A stretch of DNA of 61,268 nucleotides from Balneolaceae bacterium (GTDB lineage: Bacteria; Bacteroidota; Rhodothermia; Balneolales; Balneolaceae), in the NCBI GenBank assembly GCA_017640605.1, contig JAEPQH010000022.1, positions 1-61,268 on the forward strand, given 5' to 3'. A model generated the notes under the pieces. It worked only from the letters and a program-made list of their open reading frames with translations. It was not told the DNA's origin and searched no databases. Position numbers and translations under genes: made by a program. Positions within the stretch are counted from its first letter, which is position 1; the number at the start of each line of letters is the position of its first letter. This document shows, piece after piece, positions 17,815 to 26,745 of the stretch.

Positions 17815-18221
17815 TGAATATCCTGTTTGATACTAATATTCTACTGGATGTTTACATTCGCAGAGAACCCTTTTTTGAACATTCATCTCTGTTAATGGCA
17901 AACGCAGAACAAGGAATTATTACAGGCTGGGTAAGCTCAACAAGTATTACAACTATACACTATTTAGTTGGGAAGTGGCGGGACAAAAAAGCAGCAAATA
18001 AAATCATTGAATCGACACTTAAGATCTTCAATGTTTCAACTGTTAATCGAGCCGTTCTTGAGGGCGCTTTAACACTTGGTTTTTCTGATTATGAAGATGC
18101 GGTGCTTCATCAATCTGCAATTTTCAATAATCTTGATGGTATTTTGACTCGAAATAAGAAGGACTTCTCTAAAGCATCATTTGCAATATTTACTCCCGAA
18201 GAACTTCTTGCACTGCTGTAA
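17814..18221 (+). CDS. PIN-domain ribonuclease toxin (VapC-like)
   Basis: A 135-residue PIN-domain protein. Acidic active-site residues are visible: Asp7 in LFDTNILLD, the DYEDAV stretch in the middle, and the late RNKKDF block. PIN toxins cleave tRNA or rRNA when the antitoxin is degraded. The TAATG overlap with the upstream RHH protein and the isolated two-gene layout fit a type II toxin-antitoxin module. The RNA target cannot be told from sequence. Confidence 0.85.
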   Translation: MNILFDTNILLDVYIRREPFFEHSSLLMANAEQGIITGWVSSTSITTIHYLVGKWRDKKAANKIIESTLKIFNVSTVNRAVLEGALTLGFSDYEDAVLHQSAIFNNLDGILTRNKKDFSKASFAIFTPEELLALL

Positions 18222-18305
18222 TTTTTTTTAATATTCAGAATTAAATGAAACTCATTTTAAGCATGGTCGGGAACAATAATCATCTAAAATAGTATGCACG
18301 CAATC

Positions 18306-19076
18306 ATGAAAAAAATTAGTGTATTTACTTTACTCATTCTTTTGAATTGCGCTTTTGCATTTGCCCAAACCGGCTCTTCAGGTGTGCAGGATAGGGCGGA
18401 TGATGCTTTTAACGAACTGAACACCGGCGAACTTACCCTTAGGTTTGTTAACGCGTTAACCGGGGAATATGTAAGCAATGCATTTATTGGCATTGGTGAG
18501 CAATCTTTCCGATCAGATGGTGAGGGAAAAGTTCGGTTTAAAACTGAAATCAAAAATGGGACGATACAAGTTAGATTCGGAAAATCAGGGTTCATCACCT
18601 CAGATTTTAATATCGAAATTATGGCCGGGTCAGTCTTTCAAAATCAGATCTCTGTTTCACCCGAACTATTGCCGGAACAATATCGCATTGTATTGGATTG
18701 GGCGAATCGCCCCCGTGATTTGGATGCTCACCTTATAAAAGAGGACGGATATCATATCTCTTATCGCCACAAAAAAACCAGCGATGACGGCGTTGCCCGC
18801 TTAGATAGAGATGATAGAAACGGAAATGGCCCGGAAACCATCACAGTAAATAGAATCGACTCCGACGCTGTGTACACTTATAAAGTACACGATTACTCTA
18901 ATCGTGATAAGCGCCGAACATCTGAACTTTCGAACAGATCTCGGGCTACCGTTCGTGTGTATGGTGATAACCGCTTGTTAAGAACGTATAGCATCGAACC
19001 TAATCAACGTGGGGACGAATGGTTCGTGTTTTCGATTGAAGACGGATTAATTGTAGATGAAGATACCGTAAACTAA
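18306..19076 (+). CDS. exported protein with a YfaP/DUF2135-like C-terminal domain
   Basis: A 256-residue protein with a clear signal peptide ending in FAFAQ at about residue 21, from ATG 18306; another in-frame ATG at 18294 would only add MHAI. Residues 40-120 look like a beta-sandwich (carboxypeptidase-regulatory type: LTGEYVSNAFIGIGEQSF). Residues 125-250 begin RIVLDWANRPRDLDAHL and resemble the YfaP/DUF2135 domain, including a GPETITV block and a final strand WFVFSIEDG. Likely periplasmic or surface located; function unknown. Confidence 0.65.
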   Translation: MKKISVFTLLILLNCAFAFAQTGSSGVQDRADDAFNELNTGELTLRFVNALTGEYVSNAFIGIGEQSFRSDGEGKVRFKTEIKNGTIQVRFGKSGFITSDFNIEIMAGSVFQNQISVSPELLPEQYRIVLDWANRPRDLDAHLIKEDGYHISYRHKKTSDDGVARLDRDDRNGNGPETITVNRIDSDAVYTYKVHDYSNRDKRRTSELSNRSRATVRVYGDNRLLRTYSIEPNQRGDEWFVFSIEDGLIVDEDTVN

Positions 19077-19224
19077 GCGCTTATAAACCTTCTGTCATTT
19101 TAATAGATTTAGTGTGATTTTTGAGGCTGCACTGTATTAATCAGAATCAGAAATTGATTAGTGCAGGATACCGACATTGTTTACTATTTTAGGTCGAGTT
19201 CAAATCATCACACAAAACAATATT

Positions 19225-20061
19225 ATGAGCGAAGGTTACGGATTACTAAAAGGGAAAAAAGGAATTATTTTTGGCGCTTTAGATGAGCGCAGTATTGCCT
19301 GGAGAATTGCATTGGCTTGCAAACGCGAAGGCGCTGAATTTGTATTATCAAACGCACCCATAGCACTGCGACTTGGAGCACTTGATGCACTCGGCGAAGA
19401 AACAGGCGCGCCAATTATTCCATGTGATGTAACCAGCGATGAAGAAATCGTTGATTTGGTGAACAAAACCAAAGAACACTTTGGTGGTGGCGTAGACTTT
19501 ATCCTTCACGCCATCGGAATGTCTCCAAATATTCGCAAGAAAAAAGAATACACAGATATTAATTATAAGTGGTTTCAGCAATCGCTGGATATTTCGGCCA
19601 TTTCTTTACACCGTATTTTACACCATGCCGATGAAGGTGGATTATTGAATGACGGCGGTTCTATTGTGGCGTTATCTTACATTGGTGCACAGCGAATTTT
19701 CAGCAAGTATTCGGATATGAACGATGCTAAGGCGTTGTTAGAGAGCATCGCGAGAAATTACGGTAGCAGACTCGCTCCTCGTGGAATTCGAGTGAACACA
19801 GTTTCACAGGCGCCAACTAAAACTTCTGCCGGTTCTGGAATCAAAGGTTTTGACGGCATGTATACTTTTGCCGAGAAGTTAGCACCATTAGGGAATCCAT
19901 CGGCGGATGAATGTGCGGATTACTGCCTGACTTTATTCTCTGATCTTACTCGAAAAGTTACCATGCAGAACTTATTCCACGATGGTGGATTTGTGACCAA
20001 CGGGATTTCGGAAGAAATGATGAACGACCTTGCTAAGCTTTATGCGGAAGGAGAAGAGTAA
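19225..20061 (+). CDS. fabI: enoyl-[acyl-carrier-protein] reductase, NADH (FabI type)
   Basis: Last reduction of fatty-acid elongation in the cytoplasm. The 278-residue SDR protein has the divergent FabI nucleotide motif (GIIFGALDERSIAW), HAIGMSP, and the Tyr-x6-Lys pair in YSDMNDAK rather than the classical Tyr-x3-Lys of SDRs. It ends in FHDGGFVTNG. The frame is open from TTG 19177, but ATG 19225 (MSEGYGLLKGKKG) is the natural start. Its sequence is somewhat divergent from E. coli FabI, though the key residues are kept. Confidence 0.9.
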   Translation: MSEGYGLLKGKKGIIFGALDERSIAWRIALACKREGAEFVLSNAPIALRLGALDALGEETGAPIIPCDVTSDEEIVDLVNKTKEHFGGGVDFILHAIGMSPNIRKKKEYTDINYKWFQQSLDISAISLHRILHHADEGGLLNDGGSIVALSYIGAQRIFSKYSDMNDAKALLESIARNYGSRLAPRGIRVNTVSQAPTKTSAGSGIKGFDGMYTFAEKLAPLGNPSADECADYCLTLFSDLTRKVTMQNLFHDGGFVTNGISEEMMNDLAKLYAEGEE

Positions 20062-20069
20062 CCTTAAAA

Positions 20070-20140
20070 GTCATTCCGCAGCGTAAGCCGGAATCTTATG
20101 CTATCTATAAGCTCAAGATTTCTGCCTTCGCAGAAATGAC
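20070..20140. repeat. palindromic intergenic repeat (GTCATTCC family)
   Basis: Starts GTCATTCCGCAGCG and ends TTCGCAGAAATGAC, so the outer ends are inverted (GTCATT/AATGAC), with inner hairpin TTTCTGC/GCAGAAA. It occupies the fabI-ruvC spacer. Its last bases contain an ATG (20136) in frame with ruvC, creating a false upstream start. The related element is at 38840-38949. Confidence 0.6.
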
Positions 20141-20156
20141 AAAAAAAGAAAAACCA

Positions 20157-20726
20157 ATGCCTGAAATCATCCTTGGTATCGATCCCGGTTCGCGCGTAAC
20201 CGGATACGCTGTTCTTACCGAGGAACAGGGCAAGTTAATTGCCCTTCGCTGTGATGTGATCAGGATGGCAAAGATTGAAAATCATTCAGACCGGCTGAAT
20301 TACATTTTTGAGCAGATTTCAGGCATCATTAAATCCATTAAGCCCACACAATGCGCGGTAGAAACTCCGATTTATGGAGTTGATCCACAGGCGATGCTCA
20401 AGTTGGGACGCGCACAGGCTGCGGCTATCTTGGCAATAAAGCAATGCGGATTGGAAGCCTTCGAGTATTTCCCTAAAGTGGTAAAGAAATCCATCACCGG
20501 AAATGGTAATGCCAGCAAGGATCAGGTTGCATTTATGTTAAAAAAGATGGTTCGACTTCCGGATGAGAAATTATCAAACGATGCAACCGATGCATTAGCT
20601 GTTGCATGGTGCCATATGATGAATGGAAGAGCAATTCCTACATCAAAAAAGCAGACACATCAGAATAACAAAAAAGGTGATTGGGCTAGTTTCGTAGAAC
20701 AGAATCCTGATCGAGTAAGAAAATAA
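20157..20726 (+). CDS. ruvC: crossover junction endodeoxyribonuclease RuvC
   Basis: Resolves Holliday junctions made by RuvAB. From ATG 20157 the protein is 189 residues and starts MPEIILGIDPGSRVTGYAV, the normal RuvC N-terminus with the first catalytic Asp. VETPIYG carries the Glu, and NDATDALAVAWCH the final acidic residues. The frame opens at an ATG at 20136, but that codon is part of an intergenic repeat, so I reject it. ruvA follows 12 bases later. ruvB is not in the window. Confidence 0.93.
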   Translation: MPEIILGIDPGSRVTGYAVLTEEQGKLIALRCDVIRMAKIENHSDRLNYIFEQISGIIKSIKPTQCAVETPIYGVDPQAMLKLGRAQAAAILAIKQCGLEAFEYFPKVVKKSITGNGNASKDQVAFMLKKMVRLPDEKLSNDATDALAVAWCHMMNGRAIPTSKKQTHQNNKKGDWASFVEQNPDRVRK

Positions 20727-20738
20727 CCCAGTTTTAGC

Positions 20739-21332
20739 ATGATCGCATTTCTTAAAGGACATATTGAAGAAAGTACCGAAGACACCATTTTTTTGGATGT
20801 AAACGGAGTTGGGTATAAAGTAGAAGTGTCAACCCAAACCATCGATCAGCTAAAAGGCGCGGGCAAGGATATAAAACTGCTGGTCTATCATCATATTACA
20901 GATAGTGATCAACGATTATTCGGGTTCTTTACTAAAGATGAAAAAAATCTTTTCGAGCAATTGATTACCGTAAAAGGGGTTGGTCCAAAGTTGGGTTTAA
21001 CGATATTAAGTGGGCTTCCGGCTTCAAACTTGATAGGCGCCATCACCGGGGGAGATGCCGTTGCTCTTTCCAGAGTGCCGGGAATTGGTAAGAAAACAGC
21101 AGAACGTATAATTGTTGAACTGAGAGAAAAACTAAAAGCTTTTGATACCGGCGATTCTGTTGAAATATCAGGAGCAAAGTCCGGTGTATTTGAAGAAGCG
21201 GTTCAGGCATTACAAGCCCTCGGATTTAAACAGAAAGAATCGGAGCAGGCGGCTATGTCGGTTATTAATGCCGGAGAAGTTTCTGATTCATCCGCAGTAA
21301 TTCGGAAGTCACTTAGTTTGCTGAATAAGTAG
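20739..21332 (+). CDS. ruvA: Holliday junction branch migration protein RuvA
   Basis: Tetrameric DNA-binding subunit that holds the Holliday junction for the RuvB motor. The 197-residue product has the N-terminal OB fold (MIAFLKGHI, VGYKVEVS), two helix-hairpin-helix motifs (TVKGVGPKLGL and SRVPGIGKKTAERI) and the C-terminal RuvB-interaction domain ending KSLSLLN. It is coupled to ruvC. Confidence 0.96.
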   Translation: MIAFLKGHIEESTEDTIFLDVNGVGYKVEVSTQTIDQLKGAGKDIKLLVYHHITDSDQRLFGFFTKDEKNLFEQLITVKGVGPKLGLTILSGLPASNLIGAITGGDAVALSRVPGIGKKTAERIIVELREKLKAFDTGDSVEISGAKSGVFEEAVQALQALGFKQKESEQAAMSVINAGEVSDSSAVIRKSLSLLNK

Positions 21333-21439
21333 CGACGCTTTGTTTACCGCTTAGTAGGTAACAATTTCTTCATTATACTTTCCACGCTATGATTAGTATC
21401 ATTGCCAAATTGTTTCATTTATAACAAACCGGATAAATC

Positions 21440-22117
21440 GTGGCAAAAAAAACGATTCTTGTAGTTGATGACGAAAAAGATCTCTTAGATCTAATTGAAT
21501 ACAACTTAAAAAAAGAAGGCTTTAAAGTTCTTAAAGCAGAAAACGGGAAAGAAGGAATTGAAGTAGCCAAAGAACACAAACCGGATCTTGTGCTTCTCGA
21601 TATCATGATGCCGAAGATGGATGGACTTGAAGCCGTCGAAATCATGCGTAAAGATGATGATCTGAAACGTATCCCTATCATCTTTTTAACGGCAAGAAGT
21701 GATGAAAACACAGAAATCGAAGGCCTGAACAAGGGTGGCGATGATTTCATCACTAAGCCAATAAGCACAACAAAGTTAGTTTCTCGCATTAAAGCAGTTA
21801 TGCGCCGGTTTGATGACACGGCAGAAGCTGTAAATAAACTTGAAGTGCATGACCTAGAAATTGATAAAGATCGGTACATCGTGAAGCGGGAAGAGCAAGA
21901 GTTTCAACTTCCACGCAAAGAGTTTGAATTACTTTTTTATCTGGCAAGTAGAAAAGGAAAAGTGATGGATCGGCAGACGCTATTAAATAAAGTGTGGGGC
22001 GATAACATTTACGTAGTAGATAGAACAGTAGATGTTCACGTTCGCAAAATAAGAGAAAAATTAGGTGACCATTACATCGAGACGGTTAAAGGTGTAGGTT
22101 ATCGTTTTAAAGAATGA
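21440..22117 (+). CDS. PhoB/OmpR-type response regulator
   Basis: A 225-residue two-component regulator. The receiver domain has the acidic pair Asp10-Asp11, phospho-acceptor Asp54 (VLLDIMMP), Thr84 and Lys106 (ITKPIS). The C-terminal winged helix (from about residue 130) has the usual RKEFELLFYLA and VDVHVRKIREKLG. The start is GTG at 21440. The stop overlaps the kinase ATG (ATGA). The pairing with a kinase without periplasmic domain recalls PhoBR, but no pho regulon genes are adjacent, so I leave the gene name open. Confidence 0.9.
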   Translation: MAKKTILVVDDEKDLLDLIEYNLKKEGFKVLKAENGKEGIEVAKEHKPDLVLLDIMMPKMDGLEAVEIMRKDDDLKRIPIIFLTARSDENTEIEGLNKGGDDFITKPISTTKLVSRIKAVMRRFDDTAEAVNKLEVHDLEIDKDRYIVKREEQEFQLPRKEFELLFYLASRKGKVMDRQTLLNKVWGDNIYVVDRTVDVHVRKIREKLGDHYIETVKGVGYRFKE

Positions 22118-23184
22118 GTAGAAACCGCAGAAGAGATAAAGCCATTTACAAGCTGGGGCTTAGAATTGCGATTTACACCGGTTTAATTTCCGCAGTTCTC
22201 ACCTTTATCATCATTTACACGTTTGATCACGGTTGGGAAGAGTCGCTGCTTATTTCTGCCATGGTGATGGCTGCAACTGCGCTAACCTCCTACGTTGTTG
22301 GATACAAACTTCAGTATCGACGCATTAAAGTTCTAGAGCGAGTATCCAAAAACATCTCTAAAAAAAGATTTGAAGAGATTGAAGATCTAAGAACTCAATA
22401 CGATGATGAACTGGATTACATCATCAAACATCTGATCAAATCCAGCCGAACCGTTGAACGCGAAATTCAGCGATTGAATCGCATAGAAAATTATCGAAAG
22501 GAATTTATTGGGGATATTTCGCATGAGTTAAAAACGCCAATTTTTGCGATACAGGGTTTTATCGAAACGCTATTGAACGGTGCATTAGAAGATGAAGAGG
22601 TAAATAAGAAGTTTCTGCAGAAAGCGATGCGTAACGTAAACCGCTTGATCTTCTTAACGAAAGATTTGATGGAAATCTCGAAGCTAGAAACAGGTGAGCT
22701 TAAGTCAGATATCGAAAGTATTTATCTGTATGAGATTGTCCATGACGTGGTGGAAAACCTGATGTATAAAGCGGATAAGGAAGAAGTTGATTTGATAATC
22801 CATCCCTTTGATAGAAACATTCAGATCAGAGCGGATAAGAATCAGATTCGTCAAGTACTGGTCAATATTATCGAGAATGGAATTAAGTATAACATTAAGG
22901 GTGGCAAGGTTGAAGTTGGGATTGAACCTAACAAACAACGCGCTGATAAAATTGATCTATTCGTAAAGGATACCGGAATGGGTATCGACAAAACAGATAT
23001 TCCAAGAGTAACCGAGCGTTTCTTCCGAGTGGATAAATCAAGATCAAGAGAAAGAGGGGGAACCGGGCTTGGGCTTGCCATCGTAAAGCACATCATCGAA
23101 GCACACGGCGAAAAACTTACCATAACCAGTGAACCAAATAAAGGTTCGGTTTTCTCTGTAAGTTTGTCTAAAATTGCCTCCTGA
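22114..23184 (+). CDS. PhoR-like sensor histidine kinase
   Basis: A 356-residue kinase with two transmembrane segments (about residues 15-36 and 43-64) separated by only six to eight residues, so it has almost no periplasmic sensor. A HAMP-like linker follows. The HisKA box contains phospho-acceptor His137 in ISHELKTP. The ATPase domain has the N box IIENGIKYN, G1 VKDTGMGI and G2 GTGLGLAI. It partners the regulator whose TGA it overlaps. Without a sensor domain it probably reads a membrane or protein signal, as PhoR does through the Pst complex. Confidence 0.9.
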   Translation: MSRNRRRDKAIYKLGLRIAIYTGLISAVLTFIIIYTFDHGWEESLLISAMVMAATALTSYVVGYKLQYRRIKVLERVSKNISKKRFEEIEDLRTQYDDELDYIIKHLIKSSRTVEREIQRLNRIENYRKEFIGDISHELKTPIFAIQGFIETLLNGALEDEEVNKKFLQKAMRNVNRLIFLTKDLMEISKLETGELKSDIESIYLYEIVHDVVENLMYKADKEEVDLIIHPFDRNIQIRADKNQIRQVLVNIIENGIKYNIKGGKVEVGIEPNKQRADKIDLFVKDTGMGIDKTDIPRVTERFFRVDKSRSRERGGTGLGLAIVKHIIEAHGEKLTITSEPNKGSVFSVSLSKIAS

Positions 23185-23221
23185 TTTTAATAAACAATTG
23201 TCGACTTAAATAAAACATTTT

Positions 23222-24307
23222 ATGGTATATGCAGTAATTATGGCGGGTGGCTCTGGCACTCGTTTTTGGCCAAAATCCACAAAGTCTCTTCCAAAACAGT
23301 TTTTGAATTTATTTGGAGAAGGCACCATGATTCAAAACACTGCAAAAAGAATAGAGTCTATTATTCCTCAAGAAAGAATAATGGTTGTAACTAACGAGAG
23401 TTACGTTTCAATTGTTAAAGAGCAACTTCCAAAGGTGCCGAATGAAAACATAGTTGGCGAGCCCGTTGCTAAAAACACCGCTCCCTGTGTAGCTATTGCA
23501 GCTGAGTTATTGCACAAAAAAGATACCGATGCTACCATGGTGGTCTTGCCTGCAGATCATCATATCACCAACACCGATGGTTTTTTGTCGATCTTAAATG
23601 CGGCGATCGAAAAAGCAAAATCAGGTAAGCATTTGGTAACTATTGGTATAAATCCAGACAAACCGGAAACAGGGTTTGGATACATCCACGCGGATAAAAA
23701 CTCAGAAGAAACATACGGTCATCATGCGGTTCACCCGGTTCGTGCATTTACCGAAAAACCGGATCTATCGACGGCCGAAAAATTTCTTGAATCAGGTGAA
23801 TATTTCTGGAACAGCGGCATGTTTGTTTGGAAAGCATCTACCGTTTTGGGTGAAATCGAAGCTCACTTGCCAAATATGTTCGATGAACTAAAAAAATCGA
23901 GTGAAGAGTTATACACAGATTATCATATACCGGCTATCAAAGACTTCTATCACGGTTGTGAATCCATCTCGATTGATTACGGAATTATGGAGCGTTCAGA
24001 ATCGGTATTTGTGGTTCCGGGTGAATTCGGCTGGAACGATGTTGGAAGTTGGTCGGCGGTGTACGACTTAGCTGATAAAGACAAGCTTGGGAATGCTGTT
24101 CAAACCATGTTTGCAAGTTTTGCTGCGTCAGAAAATAATCTTGTGCTATCAAGCTCAGAGAAAATGATATCGCTGGTGGGTGTAGATAATATTGCCGTTG
24201 TTGAAACCGATTCTGCAATTTTGGTTTGTAATCTACAAACAGCGCAAGGCGTTAAACAAATCGTTGAGCATCTTAAAGCTGCTGAAGACTTAAACAAGTT
24301 TCTCTAA
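23222..24307 (+). CDS. mannose-1-phosphate guanylyltransferase
   Basis: Makes GDP-mannose from GTP and mannose-1-phosphate for surface polysaccharides or glycosylation. The 361-residue protein has the nucleotidyltransferase signature AGGSGTRFWP with SLPKQFL, GEPVAKNTAPCV, PADHHI, and FTEKPD followed by FWNSGMF. It lacks the C-terminal isomerase domain of bifunctional ManC proteins. Its stop overlaps that of the converging MBL gene by four bases. Confidence 0.9.
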   Translation: MVYAVIMAGGSGTRFWPKSTKSLPKQFLNLFGEGTMIQNTAKRIESIIPQERIMVVTNESYVSIVKEQLPKVPNENIVGEPVAKNTAPCVAIAAELLHKKDTDATMVVLPADHHITNTDGFLSILNAAIEKAKSGKHLVTIGINPDKPETGFGYIHADKNSEETYGHHAVHPVRAFTEKPDLSTAEKFLESGEYFWNSGMFVWKASTVLGEIEAHLPNMFDELKKSSEELYTDYHIPAIKDFYHGCESISIDYGIMERSESVFVVPGEFGWNDVGSWSAVYDLADKDKLGNAVQTMFASFAASENNLVLSSSEKMISLVGVDNIAVVETDSAILVCNLQTAQGVKQIVEHLKAAEDLNKFL

Positions 24308-25065
24308 CGAAGAGGGATGGTCTGCATGTCAAACGCCAGTTTGATGTGAGGAGGTAAATTTCGATTTGTTTTTTCATGATCCACATAGCTATTCATGTGG
24401 ATCAGATAAGCCTCGGGAATTCCAAGTTGTTCAATGATATCCACAGCTTGGGGGATAGTTAGATGCGTTGGGTGTTCCGGTTCCCATCGAAGTGCACTCA
24501 ATACAATGGTTTTACAACCACTTAATAACGACAGTGTAGATTTTGAAATGTCTTTTACATCGGTTAGATATGCGGTGTCATTAATTCGAAAACCTAGAAT
24601 TTCTAACTTACCATGTTTTATGGGTAACGGGGTAATTTTTACATCGCCAATTTCTATCACATTCTTGATCACGTGTAAATCAAGTGATGTTGAACCGGGA
24701 TATTTGTTTTCGCCGAACATATAATCGAAACGGCTTTTGATAGATGCGCATGCTGTTTCAGTGGTATATACATCAATTGGTCCTTTCTTTTTATAGTTGT
24801 ACATACGCAACTCATCCAAACCACCAATATGATCCATATGTTCGTGTGTAACTAAAACAAAATCAACGCTTTTAATCCCACTTCTTATGCTTTGAATTCG
24901 GTATTCCGGTCCAACATCAATCAGAAAAGACAGTTCCTCGGTTTGTATCCAGGCTGAACATCGTGTTCTCTCATTTCTGGGATCATGAAAAAGCTCTTCT
25001 CTCATAAATCCACCGGCAACCGGAACTCCCATCGATGTGCCTGTACCTAAAAAAGTGAGTGTCAT
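24304..25065 (-). CDS. MBL-fold hydrolase (PhnP-like phosphodiesterase)
   Basis: A 253-residue metallo-beta-lactamase-fold protein with the zinc motif THEHMDHIGG (His74, His76, Asp78, His79) and later HGKLE, YLTDVKDIS and a terminal HMNSYVDHE that give the remaining ligands. It looks like the PhnP / cyclic-phosphate phosphodiesterase group, often annotated as MBL-fold metallo-hydrolase. It begins directly after the stop of the 99-residue gene. Substrate unknown. Confidence 0.8.
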   Translation of the reverse strand: MTLTFLGTGTSMGVPVAGGFMREELFHDPRNERTRCSAWIQTEELSFLIDVGPEYRIQSIRSGIKSVDFVLVTHEHMDHIGGLDELRMYNYKKKGPIDVYTTETACASIKSRFDYMFGENKYPGSTSLDLHVIKNVIEIGDVKITPLPIKHGKLEILGFRINDTAYLTDVKDISKSTLSLLSGCKTIVLSALRWEPEHPTHLTIPQAVDIIEQLGIPEAYLIHMNSYVDHEKTNRNLPPHIKLAFDMQTIPLR

Positions 25066-25365
25066 TTAACCCATCTCCCAATCACTATCGTCAGCTACGG
25101 GCGTTACAGCAAGCCGATCCCATAATTTATCAAGTTCTTTGCGAACTGCCGGTTTTATGTAAGTTTCTGATAAATCAACCTGACCTAAAACTTTTGCGAT
25201 GGTTCCAAGTTGTGATTCAACCGGTTTGTTCTTGTTCACCATCACTAATTTATCACCTTCAATAACACAATCAGCACCGCGAAATGAACCGCGCTCTTTT
25301 CGCAGCGTATATCCCGATTGTTCTAATAACTGTTCTAGCTCAAGTAGTAGTTTATCTGGTTTCAA
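25066..25365 (-). CDS. conserved hypothetical protein, 99 residues
   Basis: Small soluble protein starting with TTG at 25365, whose codon overlaps the TGA of the upstream envelope gene. The first 60 residues (RKERGSFRGADCVIEGDK, LVMVNKNKP) look like a small alpha-beta domain, and the tail is acidic. I do not recognise a characterised family. Three genes, 26081 to 24304 on the minus strand, are packed without gaps, so they form one operon: envelope protein, this protein and the MBL hydrolase. Confidence 0.65.
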   Translation of the reverse strand: MKPDKLLLELEQLLEQSGYTLRKERGSFRGADCVIEGDKLVMVNKNKPVESQLGTIAKVLGQVDLSETYIKPAVRKELDKLWDRLAVTPVADDSDWEMG

Positions 25366-26081
25366 AGTGATATTCCAATTGTGAACTGATGACCTGAAAG
25401 ATCATAATCGTATAAGCTAACATCAATATCATATCCCTTGTAGAAAAAATCGTAGCCAACGCTTAGTGTTTTGTTTCCAATAAAATTCAAAACATTGACG
25501 CGTGAACTAATTGTATAATAGGTCAGATTACCACCAAAAAAACCGCCATTAGAATTACTGAAGCCATATCCAATAATTCCATCTACAGAAGCACGGAGTT
25601 TTCGATTGATTCTAGAATTGATGGATAAACCTGTTCCCCCCGAGAAATAGGATTGATTAAAACGATCTTCGTAAAAATCATCATTCGATGTAGTTAACCC
25701 GGTACTAAGTTCTATTGGGATACCTAATTGAAACTTTTGGCGTCTTATAATTCTGATCCCATTTGTAAATTTTAAATTCAAATCGAAAAACGACCCATCT
25801 TTAACGCCCGAAATTCTGTTTCCGATAAGTGCATTTGCGGAAAGCCCCAAAGTTTCAAAAGATGCGGCTAAAAGGGGCTGATCTATATTTAAAAGTTCGG
25901 GCCCATTTTGTGAGGATTCACCCACATATTCAAATTGTGTTAGTGAAGTACCAATCCTGATAATGGTGGTAGGTTCTGTAATTTCAGCTCGGCGATCGGA
26001 AACAGAAAACATCTGAGCGCTAATAGTTTCCGAGGCAATTAGAATAATAAGAAGTAAAAAGGGGGTAAATTTTTTCTGCAT
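25362..26081 (-). CDS. outer-membrane beta-barrel-like exported protein
   Basis: A 239-residue protein from ATG 26081, with a signal peptide (MQKKFTPFLLLIILIASE) and cleavage after ISAQ. The remainder has alternating polar and hydrophobic short strands, Gly and aromatic residues, and ends in a strand (HQFTIGISL), consistent with a small outer-membrane barrel. The frame extends upstream to 26126, but that part has no signal sequence. It is first in an operon with the 99-residue and MBL genes, and divergent from the glutathione peroxidase gene. Confidence 0.65.
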   Translation of the reverse strand: MQKKFTPFLLLIILIASETISAQMFSVSDRRAEITEPTTIIRIGTSLTQFEYVGESSQNGPELLNIDQPLLAASFETLGLSANALIGNRISGVKDGSFFDLNLKFTNGIRIIRRQKFQLGIPIELSTGLTTSNDDFYEDRFNQSYFSGGTGLSINSRINRKLRASVDGIIGYGFSNSNGGFFGGNLTYYTISSRVNVLNFIGNKTLSVGYDFFYKGYDIDVSLYDYDLSGHQFTIGISL

Positions 26082-26110
26082 GGGAATGAATAGAAAACAG
26101 ATTAACTTTG

Positions 26111-26680
26111 ATGAGTAACAAATCATTCAAATTTTACATGATGAAGATTATACTAACTATTCTGATAACAGTTTTATTCTCTGGCATGGCGAACATCAAC
26201 GATTCAATTTACGACTTTAATCTAGCCGATATCGATGGCAACAAAATGAGTCTCGAACAATTCGAAGGTAAAGTGTTACTCTTAGTAAATGTGGCTTCTA
26301 AGTGTGGATACACCCCACAGTATGAAGGCTTACAAGCTATTTATGAAGAATACAGTGATGAAGGCTTGGTGATTATCGGCTTTCCAGCGAATAACTTTGC
26401 AGGACAGGAACCCGGTACCGAAGAAGATATCAAACAATTTTGCACGCTTAATTATGGGGTAACTTTCCCAATGACAGAAAAAGTATCTGTTGTTGGTGAT
26501 GATCAAGCAGCCTTATTTAGCTATTTAACTTCTCAACCTAATAAGGATTTTGAAGGTGATATAAAGTGGAACTTCGAAAAGTTTTTGATTGATCGAGAAG
26601 GAAATTTGCAACGAAGATTCAGAAGCAGTGTAAAACCTGAAAGTGAAGAGCTAGTTTCAGCAATAAAGGAACTTCTTTAA
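26111..26680 (+). CDS. glutathione peroxidase family protein, exported or membrane-anchored
   Basis: Thiol peroxidase that reduces hydroperoxides, in bacteria usually with thioredoxin. From ATG 26111 it has 189 residues. A hydrophobic segment (IILTILITVLFSG) gives a signal or anchor. Then come the family motifs VNVASKCGYTPQY (peroxidatic Cys65), GFPANNFAGQEPG and IKWNFEKFLID with the active-site Trp and Asn. ATGs at 26138 and 26141 are alternative starts. The signal suggests action outside the cytoplasm. Confidence 0.88.
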   Translation: MSNKSFKFYMMKIILTILITVLFSGMANINDSIYDFNLADIDGNKMSLEQFEGKVLLLVNVASKCGYTPQYEGLQAIYEEYSDEGLVIIGFPANNFAGQEPGTEEDIKQFCTLNYGVTFPMTEKVSVVGDDQAALFSYLTSQPNKDFEGDIKWNFEKFLIDREGNLQRRFRSSVKPESEELVSAIKELL

Positions 26681-26697
26681 AAAAAATGAAAGAGGTG

Positions 26698-26729
26698 TTG
26701 ACTATGCCTTCAATACCTCTTTATATTTG
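26698..26729 (+). promoter_or_regulatory. Bacteroidota-type promoter of tRNA-Asp
   Basis: TTG at 26698-26700 (within TTGAC) and TATATTTG at 26722-26729 are separated by 21 bases, a perfect TTG / TAnnTTTG pair. The tRNA begins 16 bases downstream, as expected for a short leader. Confidence 0.7.
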
Positions 26730-26745
26730 ATGCTCTCAAAGAGAT

